A DNA stretch of 42,595 nt from Saccharofermentans sp. (GCA_024403655.1 JAKSRK010000013.1:1-42595); one strand, 5' to 3'; positions 1 through 7,660 are shown, counted from the stretch's first letter. Notes: generated from the sequence alone by a model not told the origin. Translations and numbers: made by a program.

Positions 1-882
1 TAATGTAGGATATACAATAACTCCATCAAATACATATTTCTGAAGAAAGATTGGTCTTATGTACCAGTCGCTGTCCCAGTCTCCTCCTCCGAAGTCATAG
101 TCGTCATAGGAATCATTCCAGTCATAGTCGTTACTGTCCCAGTCATCACTGTCCCAATCATTACTGCTATACCAGTCTCCTGAGAAATCATCTATCGGGA
201 ATTCTCCTGCATCGAACGATCTGCGGTAGTCTTCTCCCAGGTAGTCGTCAGCATCTATATCAGAGGACACGCCGTAGACGCGCTCCCAGCTGTCATCACG
301 ATCATCATACTCATACCAGTAAGAACCATGCTTGTAATAAGACGTACCATTATGTTCATAGTAACCATTTTTCTTAGATTTACCGAATATTGTTACGCCC
401 AATACAATCATTGTAATTATGAACTGGACTATAAAATAGATGCACAGTATGCGTACTACTTTCTTGAATAAACCTGAAGACTTCTTCGCTGTTGTTTTAC
501 CGGAAGAAACTGTTGCTTCCCTGGCATCCATAACAAGGTCTTTAATCTTCAGGTAAAGTTCATTTACCGCATAAGCTTCGTCAGTACCTTCGTACCTTAT
601 AGCTCTCTGACCGTCAGCCTTATTCTTGTATACGACAAAATGACCGGTCTTATCGTCCTTATAAATACCGAACGCCTTGGGAGCATTATAATTCTCGCCA
701 AGGTGTACGTGCATCCTCTCAAGAGGAAGATTCTTACTCTCACAGTAAGAACGAAGTTCTTCAATTGTCTTGGGCGTATCGGAAGCAGTTCTGGCGAAAT
801 GCGAATTCTTGGCACCGCAATGAGGGCACTCTTCGTCAGTCGTCTCAATGTAACTTCCGCAGTAATCGCAATTAACTTTCAT
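1..882 (-). CDS. Zinc-ribbon, single-pass membrane protein with acidic Trp/Asp-rich tail (3' end cut by window edge)
   Basis: The reading frame is open from an ATG at 882 to base 1 (294 codons) with no stop, so the C-terminus lies outside the window. GAGGA precedes the ATG at a good distance. Residues 5-22 hold two CxxC pairs (C5, C8, C19, C22), a typical bacterial zinc ribbon. Residues about 142-167 are a hydrophobic membrane segment preceded by Lys-rich residues. Beyond it, residues 172-275 are rich in Asp, Tyr and Trp with loose repeats of the type DWDSxD. The layout suggests a cytoplasmic zinc ribbon and an acidic tail on the other side of the membrane. No function is recognised. The frame and start are secure; the role is unknown. 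Confidence 0.85.
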   Translation of the reverse strand, partial: MKVNCDYCGSYIETTDEECPHCGAKNSHFARTASDTPKTIEELRSYCESKNLPLERMHVHLGENYNAPKAFGIYKDDKTGHFVVYKNKADGQRAIRYEGTDEAYAVNELYLKIKDLVMDAREATVSSGKTTAKKSSGLFKKVVRILCIYFIVQFIITMIVLGVTIFGKSKKNGYYEHNGTSYYKHGSYWYEYDDRDDSWERVYGVSSDIDADDYLGEDYRRSFDAGEFPIDDFSGDWYSSNDWDSDDWDSNDYDWNDSYDDYDFGGGDWDSDWYIRPIFLQKYVFDGVIVYPTL

Positions 883-941
883 AAACAATCCTCAAAAAGG
901 TTTAGTCTACTTAAATTATACACGATACTCCCAAACAACTG

Positions 942-1313
942 TTATTTTTTGCTGTTGTAGTCCTCGATAGCAGCTTCAATTGCCTCCTGCGCCAACACGG
1001 AACAGTGCATCTTATGAGCGGGAAGTCCGTCCAAAGCCTCAGCTACAGCTTCGTTGGTAAGTTTCTTTGCTTCTTCCAAAGGCTTACCCTTGATAAGCTC
1101 AGTCGCCATTGAACTTGAAGCTATGGCACTTCCGCAGCCGAATGTCTCGAACTTAACATCCTTAACGATGTCGTCTTCGATCTTCAAGTACATCTTCATT
1201 ATGTCACCGCACTTGGCGTTACCTACTTCTCCTACTCCGTTAGCGTCTTCAAGTACGCCGACATTACGGGGATTTCTGAAGTGATCCATTACCTTTTCGC
1301 TATATAAAGCCAT
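942..1313 (-). CDS. iscU: Iron-sulphur cluster scaffold protein IscU/NifU-like
   Basis: This 123-residue protein is the scaffold on which [2Fe-2S] and [4Fe-4S] clusters are built from sulphur supplied by the cysteine desulfurase. The three ligand cysteines of the family are visible at C35 (in CGD, with D37), C60 (in GCGSA) and C104 (in MHCSV, next to H103). The length matches stand-alone IscU. AAGGAG lies just upstream of the ATG. It follows iscS with a gap of 12 bases, so the two form one transcript read from the promoter at 2541-2569. No hscA/hscB or sufBCD is present here, so this is the minimal clostridial ISC set. Confidence 0.95.
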   Translation of the reverse strand: MALYSEKVMDHFRNPRNVGVLEDANGVGEVGNAKCGDIMKMYLKIEDDIVKDVKFETFGCGSAIASSSMATELIKGKPLEEAKKLTNEAVAEALDGLPAHKMHCSVLAQEAIEAAIEDYNSKK

Positions 1314-1325
1314 TTTCTTATCTCC

Positions 1326-2510
1326 TTACAGTATGAATTTGCCTTTGCCTGCCTGAAGATCTCTCCATACAGGTGAGAATCCTCTTAAATACTCAACTAC
1401 TTCCTTTACAGCATTTACTATAAAGTCTGCTTCCTCATCGCTTATGTCTTCGCCGATACTAAGTCTCAAAGAACCGTGTGCAACATCGTGTACTCTGCCT
1501 ATAGCAAGAAGTACGTGGCTCGGGTCAAGAGAACCTGATGTGCATGCGCTTCCGGAAGAAGCTGCGATACCCTTATCGTCAAGAAGAAGCAGTAAAGACT
1601 CACCCTCTATTCCCTCAAAGCAGAAACTTATATTGCCCGGAACTCTTCTTTCCTCATCTCCGTTAAGATCCGAATGAGCTATCTCACGAAGTCCTGCGAT
1701 AATCTTGTCTCTTACGGGAGTAAGCTTAGCCTTATAAGAATCAAGATTAGAAACAGCCTCCTTAAGAGCAGCTGCCATTGCTGCAATACCCGGAACATTC
1801 TCCGTGCCGGCTCTTCTTCCTCTCTCCTGAGCACCGCCCTCGATAAGAGGCAGAAGTCTTATTCCCTTGCGCGCATATAAGAAACCTGTTCCCTTAGGGC
1901 CGTGGAACTTATGTCCTGAAGCAGAAAGTAAATCTATATTATCCTCAACAACATTTACACTAATATGCCCTACTGCCTGAACTGCGTCAGTATGGAAAAG
2001 AACACCATGCTTACGGCATACGGCTCCAATCTCACGTATAGGCTGAATAGTACCAATCTCGTTATTTACGTACATAACAGTAACAAGAGCAGTATCTTCC
2101 CTTATTGCATTTTCAACTTCTTCTGCACTAACAATACCATTTGAATGCACATCAAGAAGTGTTATCTCAAAGCCTTCTGCTTCAAGCTTCTTCAAAGTAT
2201 GGAGAACAGCGTGATGCTCGAAAGCAGTACTTACTATGTGCTTCTTACCATTCTTCTCTCCTGCCTTTGCTGCAGAAATGATAGCCTGATTATCAGCTTC
2301 GCTTCCGCCTGAAGTAAATATAATCTCTCTTGCAGTAGCACCTATTGAACCTGCAATATCTTCTCTTGCCTTCTCCAACACTTCCTTTGCCTTCTGACCG
2401 AATTCATAAAGGCTTGAAGGATTGCCGTAAGTATCTTCCATGAGCGATACCATTGTGCTGATGGCAGTTTTACTCATTTTTGTAGTAGCGGCATTGTCTG
2501 CATAAATCAT
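1326..2510 (-). CDS. iscS: Cysteine desulfurase (IscS/NifS family)
   Basis: A 394-residue PLP enzyme that removes sulphur from cysteine and passes it as a persulfide to IscU and other acceptors. K201 in the SGHKFHGPKG motif is the PLP-binding lysine, and C323 in SSGSACTSG is the catalytic cysteine on the mobile loop. The N-terminus (IYADNAATT) is the usual start of the family. It is the first gene of the iscS-iscU operon and is divergent from iscR. Its promoter carries a probable IscR operator. Confidence 0.95.
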   Translation of the reverse strand: MIYADNAATTKMSKTAISTMVSLMEDTYGNPSSLYEFGQKAKEVLEKAREDIAGSIGATAREIIFTSGGSEADNQAIISAAKAGEKNGKKHIVSTAFEHHAVLHTLKKLEAEGFEITLLDVHSNGIVSAEEVENAIREDTALVTVMYVNNEIGTIQPIREIGAVCRKHGVLFHTDAVQAVGHISVNVVEDNIDLLSASGHKFHGPKGTGFLYARKGIRLLPLIEGGAQERGRRAGTENVPGIAAMAAALKEAVSNLDSYKAKLTPVRDKIIAGLREIAHSDLNGDEERRVPGNISFCFEGIEGESLLLLLDDKGIAASSGSACTSGSLDPSHVLLAIGRVHDVAHGSLRLSIGEDISDEEADFIVNAVKEVVEYLRGFSPVWRDLQAGKGKFIL

Positions 2511-2540
2511 AGTAATCGTTTCCTTTCACTTTCTATGCGG

Positions 2541-2569
2541 ATATTACGCCTATTCACCTACCATGTCAA
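2541..2569 (-). promoter_or_regulatory. Promoter of iscS-iscU
   Basis: Read on the minus strand, TTGACA (2569-2564) is followed by a 17-base spacer and TAATAT (2546-2541), close to the sigma-A consensus. It lies 31 bases from the iscS start. The operator at 2549-2573 covers the -35 box and the spacer, so binding there would block the polymerase. Confidence 0.8.
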
Positions 2570-2573
2570 TAGG
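2549..2573. promoter_or_regulatory. Probable IscR/Rrf2 operator, copy 1
   Basis: A 25-bp site with inverted arms CCTATT (2549-2554) and AATAGG (2568-2573). It closely resembles copy 2 at 2591-2615 in length and sequence, sharing CCTA-y-TCACCT at the left and ATAGG at the right. A length of 25 bp equals that of the Rrf2/IscR type 1 sites known in Escherichia coli. It overlaps the iscS promoter. Assignment to IscR is inferred from the adjacent gene. Confidence 0.65.
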
Positions 2574-2582
2574 TATTGGGTA

Positions 2583-2612
2583 TTGATTTGCCTACTCACC
2601 TTTCGGTATAAT
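2583..2612 (+). promoter_or_regulatory. Promoter of iscR
   Basis: TTGATT (2583-2588), an 18-base spacer and a perfect TATAAT (2607-2612), followed 34 bases later by the iscR start. The second operator copy covers the spacer and the -10 box, which points to autorepression. Confidence 0.7.
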
Positions 2613-2615
2613 AGG
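2591..2615. promoter_or_regulatory. Probable IscR/Rrf2 operator, copy 2
   Basis: A 25-bp site with arms CCTA (2591-2594) and TAGG (2612-2615), extended by an outer G/C pair (2590, 2616). It is a direct repeat of copy 1 at a spacing of 42 bp, which is four helical turns. It overlaps the iscR -10 box. Confidence 0.65.
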
Positions 2616-2646
2616 CAAAATGAAAATGTGTAAAGGAGATTCTCAG

Positions 2647-3048
2647 ATGATATCAACTAAGGGCAGATATGCTATACGTGTAATGTTGGATTTGGCAAAG
2701 AATAATGAAGGTAATTATGTTCCTCTTAAGGACATCGCCGAGAGACAGGAAATCTCCAAGAAGTATCTGGAAATTATCGTAAAGGAAATGGTTACAGGTG
2801 GTCTTGTTACAGGTGCCAGCGGCAAAGGCGGCGGATATAAGCTTAACAGAAAGCCTGAAGAATATACGATTGGCGAGATAATCGAACTCATGGAAGGTCC
2901 GCTTAATTCTGTAGCCTGCCTGACAAACAGAAACTTCGAATGTCCTCGTATTGATTCCTGTCAGACACTTCCTATGTGGAAGGAATTTGACCAGGTAGTT
3001 CATGACTTCTTCTACAGCAAGACTCTTCAGGATTTAGTAAATCAGTAA
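2647..3048 (+). CDS. iscR: Rrf2-family iron-sulphur regulator (IscR-like)
   Basis: A transcription factor that reports Fe-S supply. I take the start at 2647 (133 residues), not the upstream ATG at 2620. The sequence ISTKGRYAIRVMLDLA is the standard Rrf2 N-terminus and AAAGGAGA sits 7 bases before this ATG. Residues 1-65 form the winged helix, and GGGYKL is the wing. Three cysteines at C91, C99 and C105 match the spacing of the [2Fe-2S] ligands of IscR. It is divergent from iscS-iscU and shares a regulatory region with two operator copies, so it should repress both itself and the ISC genes. Confidence 0.9.
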   Translation: MISTKGRYAIRVMLDLAKNNEGNYVPLKDIAERQEISKKYLEIIVKEMVTGGLVTGASGKGGGYKLNRKPEEYTIGEIIELMEGPLNSVACLTNRNFECPRIDSCQTLPMWKEFDQVVHDFFYSKTLQDLVNQ

Positions 3049-3056
3049 TATTCAGT

Positions 3057-3740
3057 TTATTTCTCAAACCTGAGTTTTTCTTTTCTTACTTCACCGAGAT
3101 GTCCCATATCGTTGAATATTTCAACCTTCGGGATTACCAGATCTGTTCCCAAAGGAGCCATATCGAATATGGATACTGAGCAAACTCCGTAAGGCATTGC
3201 AGTAAGAACATAAGGGAAAGGCAGATTCAAAAGATGCGATATAAAAACCGCGCCGGAACCGCCGTGTGCGAATATAACTATCGCATCTTCTTTATTGTCC
3301 GAACAGCGATAAATATCTCCTTCTCTTTTAAGGCCGAATCTTTGAAGAAAGATGTCTGATTCCGCAGATATCCTGTCATAGTAATCCATGCAGATATTGT
3401 CTTTGAAGTAGGGGTGTTCCATCCAGTTATCCCCCTTAAGGCTTTCCGGAGACTCACAAATAAGGTCGTAAGCAAGAGTCCAAGGATGTCCGTCGTAAGG
3501 GAGCATTTCGCCGCCCCAGTTAATCTCATGCATAAAAGGAAGTTCTTCTACACTAAGGCCATGCTCTGAAGCGGTAAAGGAAGCAGTCTGCATTGCTCTT
3601 CCCATAGGAGACGCAAATACTGCCTTTATATTCTCGTCTTTAAGTCTTATCGCAGTTGCCTTAGCCTGGCTTATTCCGTTATCGGTCAGACAGTCCTTGT
3701 CGTAGTCAGGTTCACCGTGTCTTACAAAAATGATTCTCAT
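3057..3740 (-). CDS. Histidine phosphatase (phosphoglycerate mutase-like) superfamily protein
   Basis: 227 residues. The N-terminus holds the RHG motif (VRHGEPDYD, catalytic His 8) and the C-terminal half holds the second histidine in IFAHGGSG, the two hallmarks of the branch 1 histidine phosphatases. The substrate cannot be told; relatives act on alpha-ribazole phosphate, sugar phosphates and others. The start lies 6 bases after the stop of the MntP-ZIP gene, so the two are co-transcribed. Its 3' end is 8 bases from the 3' end of the convergent iscR. Confidence 0.85.
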   Translation of the reverse strand: MRIIFVRHGEPDYDKDCLTDNGISQAKATAIRLKDENIKAVFASPMGRAMQTASFTASEHGLSVEELPFMHEINWGGEMLPYDGHPWTLAYDLICESPESLKGDNWMEHPYFKDNICMDYYDRISAESDIFLQRFGLKREGDIYRCSDNKEDAIVIFAHGGSGAVFISHLLNLPFPYVLTAMPYGVCSVSIFDMAPLGTDLVIPKVEIFNDMGHLGEVRKEKLRFEK

Positions 3741-3746
3741 ACTTTC

Positions 3747-5108
3747 TTAGCCTGCCGATACAAATGTAAGAAGCATCATAAGAGCAAAGAATACCGCAAA
3801 AGAAATAGTACCTTTATCCGAATGCTTCTCTGACTTCATGGAAGGAATGCTTTCTTCAATTACAAGGAAAGTAATAGCTCCTCCGGTAAGTGCCATAACA
3901 AAAGGAAGCGAAGAAGAAACTGCATTTACGATAATTATGGTGACGATACCAAGAATAGGTTCTACAACACCTGATACAACACCCATAAGGAAGGACTTAC
4001 CCTTCTCTTCACCGCCTGTTCTCAAGGGATGAGATACAAATGCACCTTCGGGAATATTCTGAATCGCGATACCAATCGACAAAGCAAGCGCTACAGCACC
4101 GGTAATACCATCTGCCTTATTAAGGAAACCCGCATATACGGCGCCGACTGCCATGCCTTCAGGAACATGGTGAATTATCTCGGATAATACGACCCTGCTG
4201 TTAAAGCCAAGCTTACTTGAAGGTCCTTCTTCAATCTGTGTAAATACGTGCGTATGAGGTACTGCCCTGTCTAAGATATATTGAAATGCAATACCTGCAA
4301 TAAAGCCTAAAGAAACAATATAGATCTTCCCTTCTCTTACGGAAGGATACAGCAAAGCCCATATGGAGCTCGCCAGCATGATGCCTCCTGCCATACCTGC
4401 AAGAACAGCCTTCATGCTGTCTCTAAGCCTGCTCTTTATGACAAATACCAAAGCCGAACCGAGTATCGTACCCGCAAAAGGTATAAGAAGACCGAAGAGG
4501 ATATCTCCGTTACTCATGAACTCAATTACGCCGAAATGCTCCAATATTATCTTTAAGCCGATAAACAAAAGAACGAAGCCGCCGGCAGCTTCCGCACCGG
4601 ACTTAAATTTTGCACCAAATACGCTTCCTATACGAACTCCTAACATAGAGAAAACAAATGTAGTAACCGTTATAAGAAGACATGCAAAAATCGTATTAAT
4701 AAGGTTCGATGCCTTAAGAACTTCTACCTTAACCGCTACGAATGTAATACCGACAGCAAGAGCATCGATAGACGTTGCTATCGCCATCATAAGCATAGTT
4801 TTAGCGTTAAATCCGGGCTTAGTCTCTTCCTCTTCATCGGAGAAAGCTTCCTTAATCATATTGCCGCCGATAATGGCTAGAAGTATAAAGGCGAGCCAGG
4901 GCGCAATCTTATTAATGACCGTTACAAATCTTGATCCGAGTACATAACCGATAAAGGGCATCAAACCCTGAAAGCCTCCGAACCAGAGACCGCAAAGCAA
5001 ACACTCCTTAATCGTTATCTTCTTAGCCTGCAGACCTTTGCAGATTGATACGGCAAAGGCATCCATTGACAGAGCTATCGCAAGTAAAAAAAGTTCAACA
5101 ATTCCCAT
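3747..5108 (-). CDS. MntP manganese exporter fused to a ZIP-family metal transporter
   Basis: 453 residues in one uninterrupted frame. Residues 1 to about 193 are a complete MntP (DUF204), with the two family motifs MDAFAV (D16) and IDALAV (D115) and six hydrophobic segments. Residues about 205-453 are a GufA-like ZIP transporter with the metal-site motifs HHVPEG (313-318) and NIPEG (351-355). MntP expels Mn2+, while ZIP proteins usually carry Zn2+, Mn2+ or Fe2+ into the cytoplasm. The start is the normal MntP N-terminus. No ribosome binding site precedes it; an extended -10 box ends 8 bases upstream, so the mRNA may be leaderless. I am sure of both domains and of the fusion, not of the transport direction of the whole protein. 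Confidence 0.9.
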   Translation of the reverse strand: MGIVELFLLAIALSMDAFAVSICKGLQAKKITIKECLLCGLWFGGFQGLMPFIGYVLGSRFVTVINKIAPWLAFILLAIIGGNMIKEAFSDEEEETKPGFNAKTMLMMAIATSIDALAVGITFVAVKVEVLKASNLINTIFACLLITVTTFVFSMLGVRIGSVFGAKFKSGAEAAGGFVLLFIGLKIILEHFGVIEFMSNGDILFGLLIPFAGTILGSALVFVIKSRLRDSMKAVLAGMAGGIMLASSIWALLYPSVREGKIYIVSLGFIAGIAFQYILDRAVPHTHVFTQIEEGPSSKLGFNSRVVLSEIIHHVPEGMAVGAVYAGFLNKADGITGAVALALSIGIAIQNIPEGAFVSHPLRTGGEEKGKSFLMGVVSGVVEPILGIVTIIIVNAVSSSLPFVMALTGGAITFLVIEESIPSMKSEKHSDKGTISFAVFFALMMLLTFVSAG

Positions 5109-5116
5109 AGTCCAAG

Positions 5117-5125
5117 ATTATACCA
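5117..5125 (-). promoter_or_regulatory. Extended -10 promoter giving a leaderless MntP-ZIP mRNA
   Basis: On the minus strand the sequence TGGTATAAT (5125-5117) is a perfect extended -10. The expected first transcribed base is 5110-5108 and the ATG is at 5108. There is no Shine-Dalgarno sequence between them. The -35 region (GAGTCA) is weak, as is usual for extended -10 promoters. Confidence 0.55.
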
Positions 5126-5161
5126 TTATTTGAGGCTTCTGACTCTCTAATCATTAGTGCT

Positions 5162-5203
5162 CTTTAAAAACAAATCCCGGTCGGTAAGGATTCGGCCGGG
5201 ACT
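5162..5203 (-). terminator. Intrinsic terminator after the 49-residue membrane protein gene
   Basis: On the minus strand TCCCGGCCG and CGACCGGGA form a GC-rich stem with one mismatch and are followed by TTTGTTTTTAAA. It lies just past the stop of the small gene at 5208 and separates it from the MntP-ZIP gene. Confidence 0.75.
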
Positions 5204-5207
5204 TGAA

Positions 5208-5357
5208 TTAGTTCTCACTGTTAAGCATTGCTGCCGTCTGAACAGGTTCAGCATCTTTAATGAGCGGGCCTCCGATATATCCACGCACCCTGAATATCAG
5301 GAGCAGCAGACATAAACAAGCGAATCCAAGTAGTAATTTGTGTTCTCTTTCAGTCAT
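5208..5357 (-). CDS. Small single-pass membrane protein (49 residues)
   Basis: The start at 5357 is preferred over the one at 5402 because GAGGAGG lies 8 bases upstream of it. The product begins MTEREHKLLLGFACLC, has one hydrophobic segment at about residues 8-23, and a short polar tail. It is followed by its own terminator. No family is recognised. The strong ribosome binding site and the terminator make it a likely real gene. Confidence 0.6.
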   Translation of the reverse strand: MTEREHKLLLGFACLCLLLLIFRVRGYIGGPLIKDAEPVQTAAMLNSEN

Positions 5358-5530
5358 ATATCTGTCCTCCTCTAACCTGCTTTTATAGCTATAATTTAGC
5401 ACGCTTCAAAGCAGAAAACCTGCGTATACAGGCATTGTTTGCCGTTTATTAACAGGGCGTTTTCCTTTCTGTAATCAACAGCAAAAGGCGAAATTTCATT
5501 AATAAGCGACTAGAGTATATTTATGTTGGC

Positions 5531-5539
5531 TGATATAAT
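5531..5539 (+). promoter_or_regulatory. Extended -10 promoter of the lipoprotein pair
   Basis: TGATATAAT is an extended -10 box 34 bases upstream of the first lipoprotein start. The -35 region is weak. The rest of the 5403-5572 gap shows nothing else that I recognise. Confidence 0.5.
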
Positions 5540-5572
5540 ATTTTTGGAATTTATAGGAATAAGGTACTAGTA

Positions 5573-6454
5573 ATGAAGAGAATAATATCGCTGTGCTTGG
5601 GATTTGTCATTTTGTCTGCCGGAATGATCAGTTCATGCAGTTCATCAAACACCAGAAAGACAGAAGAGACAACTACCCTGATAAGAGAGAGAGAGGCGGA
5701 TCCCGACAGAGATGAGCCTATCCACGATTTTTCCGATGTCGATATAAGCGAAGATTTTGGTGTTTTTATGGCCGATGCACCTGACGAACCCTGGGTACTC
5801 GCCAACAATATTCCTTTTACAAGCGGCAATGTTAATACTCACTTTTTGCAGTTTGTTACGGATATGGCCAACAATGAAATATCCTCTACCATACTTAATG
5901 ATGTCTCGACAATCTATAGACCTCGTGTCAGACATTATGCGGCAGATCAGGAAGGCTATACGGTATATGAGATAACCTATGTCCAGCAATTCCCCCTGAG
6001 TGCAAGGCTTGATTATGTGATTGAAAACATATCAACAATGTTTAACTACCACGATGTAGGCTTTCTCGATTACTATACCGGAACAATATATCCGACATTC
6101 GACTTGTCTACTTCAATCAACAGCTATTCTGTCTCAGGGACTGTCGTATATAACGGCGAAGAATATGATGTCTCATATTATGTCTTCAGAGAAGATGAAA
6201 CCACCACAAACGATATAGTTTATGATGATAACAATAATGCTATTTGGAATCTTGATATAACCTTAACTAATACAATCTATTTTGTGGTCCCGAACGGTTA
6301 TGACGGAATTGTCATGTATGCTTATACGGGCGATAATACGATTAGCAGTTTATCCGAAGCTCTCGATATGAATGATAACGAGTTTCACGAGGCTGAAGTA
6401 TTTGATAACGATATCAACGATTATGCATTCATTAGTATTCCTCAGTTAGGATAA
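5573..6454 (+). CDS. Lipoprotein of unknown function, first of a tandem pair
   Basis: 293 residues. The N-terminus is a lipoprotein signal (MKRIISLCLGFVILSAGMISSC) with the lipidated cysteine at residue 22, followed by a polar Ser/Thr/Arg/Glu-rich linker. The mature part is rich in Tyr, Asp and Asn and looks extracellular and beta-rich. It shares many blocks with the next gene: PWVLxNNxPFT, a RPxVRHYxAxQ-type block, GYDGxVMYxYT and a C-terminal FISIxxLG. It therefore arose by duplication. A short AAGG ribosome binding site precedes the ATG. No known family is recognised. The gap to the next gene is 23 bases, so the two are one operon. Confidence 0.85.
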   Translation: MKRIISLCLGFVILSAGMISSCSSSNTRKTEETTTLIREREADPDRDEPIHDFSDVDISEDFGVFMADAPDEPWVLANNIPFTSGNVNTHFLQFVTDMANNEISSTILNDVSTIYRPRVRHYAADQEGYTVYEITYVQQFPLSARLDYVIENISTMFNYHDVGFLDYYTGTIYPTFDLSTSINSYSVSGTVVYNGEEYDVSYYVFREDETTTNDIVYDDNNNAIWNLDITLTNTIYFVVPNGYDGIVMYAYTGDNTISSLSEALDMNDNEFHEAEVFDNDINDYAFISIPQLG

Positions 6455-6477
6455 AAGGATTTAAAAAGGATTTAAAC

Positions 6478-7392
6478 ATGAAGAAATTTGCAGCCTATAT
6501 ACTAATACTTTCAATGCTGACAAGCTCTGTTATGGCCTGCAGCAATAACAACAGAAGAGACGACCCGGAAAGAGACGGAGCTACAAATGAAGAAGACGGT
6601 GGCCGCAGAAGAGATCGCGACAACATTATCCGACCTTCAATGCAGCTTGAAGCAAGACACGACTTCTCTTATGTCGACGAGCGATATACTTTCGATACAT
6701 TTACCGCAGAAGCTCCGGAGACACCCTGGGTTCTTGAGAATAATGTTCCCTTTACTACTGCAGCCGCCATCCCTACATACTATTCTCTCTATCTTTATAA
6801 CGGCTACACCTATAGTGAGATAGATGCCGATGTTCAAAGCAATGTTGCTACCATTACAAGGCCCATAGTAAGACACTATCCTGCGGAGCAGGCCGGATAT
6901 ACAATCTACGAGGTATCGTATGTAGAGACGTTCCCTCACAGAGCCATAATTCCTGCCGGAGCAAGCTGCAATATGATGTGGCGTTATCACGGAGTAGCGT
7001 ACCTTGATTACTACACAGGTACAACCTACCCCTACATCAACATGAACACTACTACCGACAGTTTCTGTGTATCAGGCACCATCCTTTTTAACGGTGAAGA
7101 ATACGAAGTCTATTATTATTCGTACAGAGAAAACAATGTAATCAGCGACGATACAGAGACCGATGAGAATGGCAATACAATATGGTCAACAACTTATGTT
7201 GAGACTCTTACGGATTATTTCATTGTACCTGATGGTTATGACGGTCTGGTCATGTATGTCTATACTGCTGACGATTCAGATTTCTCTTTTGAAGATGCAC
7301 TTGCGGAGAATTCTCCGGAATACACCGCCCCCGAAATCTTCAGCGAAAACTTTGATGACTACTCTTTCATAAGCATAGCGGAGCTCGGATAA
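6478..7392 (+). CDS. Lipoprotein of unknown function, second of a tandem pair
   Basis: 304 residues. The signal peptide ends in SSVMAC with the lipidated cysteine at 21, and an Arg/Asp/Glu-rich linker follows. Its body aligns with the upstream lipoprotein over its whole length, including DYYTGT-YP, FNGEEYxVYYY and the closing FISIAELG. The two have clearly diverged, so the duplication is not recent. It is probably exported and anchored to the outer face of the membrane. No enzyme motif is visible. The tRNA-Val promoter starts 5 bases after its stop. Confidence 0.85.
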   Translation: MKKFAAYILILSMLTSSVMACSNNNRRDDPERDGATNEEDGGRRRDRDNIIRPSMQLEARHDFSYVDERYTFDTFTAEAPETPWVLENNVPFTTAAAIPTYYSLYLYNGYTYSEIDADVQSNVATITRPIVRHYPAEQAGYTIYEVSYVETFPHRAIIPAGASCNMMWRYHGVAYLDYYTGTTYPYINMNTTTDSFCVSGTILFNGEEYEVYYYSYRENNVISDDTETDENGNTIWSTTYVETLTDYFIVPDGYDGLVMYVYTADDSDFSFEDALAENSPEYTAPEIFSENFDDYSFISIAELG

Positions 7393-7396
7393 TTAC

Positions 7397-7425
7397 TTGT
7401 CATAAGAGGGCAAATCAAGTATAAT
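7397..7425 (+). promoter_or_regulatory. Promoter of tRNA-Val
   Basis: TTGTCA (7397-7402), a 17-base spacer and a perfect TATAAT (7420-7425). The tRNA begins 17 bases further on. Confidence 0.75.
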
Positions 7426-7441
7426 AGCTCTCGTTGACTTC

Positions 7442-7518
7442 GGATGATTAGCTCAGCTGGTTAGAGTACCTGCTTGACGTGCAGGGGGTCACAGGTTCGA
7501 GTCCTGTATCATCCACCA
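7442..7518 (+). tRNA. tRNA-Val (anticodon GAC), CCA encoded
   Basis: A full cloverleaf can be read. The acceptor stem is GGATGAT/ATCATCC. There is a D-arm with GCTC/GAGT and an anticodon stem CCTGC/GCAGG around the loop TTGACGT. The T-arm is ACAGG/CCTGT with the loop TTCGAGT, and the 3' end is ACCA. The anticodon GAC reads the valine codon GTC. It has its own promoter and terminator. Confidence 0.97.
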
Positions 7519-7522
7519 ATTC

Positions 7523-7559
7523 AAAAGGCTTGGAATCATTAGATTTCAAGCCTTTTTTG
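7523..7559 (+). terminator. Terminator of tRNA-Val
   Basis: AAAAGGCTTG and its partner CAAGCCTTTT form a stem around a short AT-rich loop, followed by TTTTTTG. It lies 5 bases after the tRNA. Confidence 0.8.
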
Positions 7560-7595
7560 TTACAGTCCATCTCTTTTATTTCTATCCAATGCTAT

Positions 7596-7627
7596 CAAAA
7601 AACTCAAGGTTTCCACACCTTGAGTTC
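7596..7627 (-). terminator. Terminator of the GS-like/ANTAR/pyrG/dapL/glmS operon
   Basis: The arms AACTCAAGG (7601-7609) and CCTTGAGTT (7618-7626) pair perfectly. On the minus strand they are followed by a run of six T. It sits 34 bases beyond the glmS stop and closes the operon. Confidence 0.8.
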
Positions 7628-7660
7628 TTTGTTGTCATATTAATTATAATTATCAGGCTA

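Noticed and set aside
51..377. Plus-strand frame rich in His, Ser and Arg
   Set aside because: It mirrors the repetitive Asp/Trp tail of the minus-strand zinc-ribbon gene, which is open through the same bases.
4363..4947. Plus-strand open frame of 194 codons inside the MntP-ZIP gene
   Set aside because: It is antisense to clear transporter sequence and reflects the codon pattern of the real gene.
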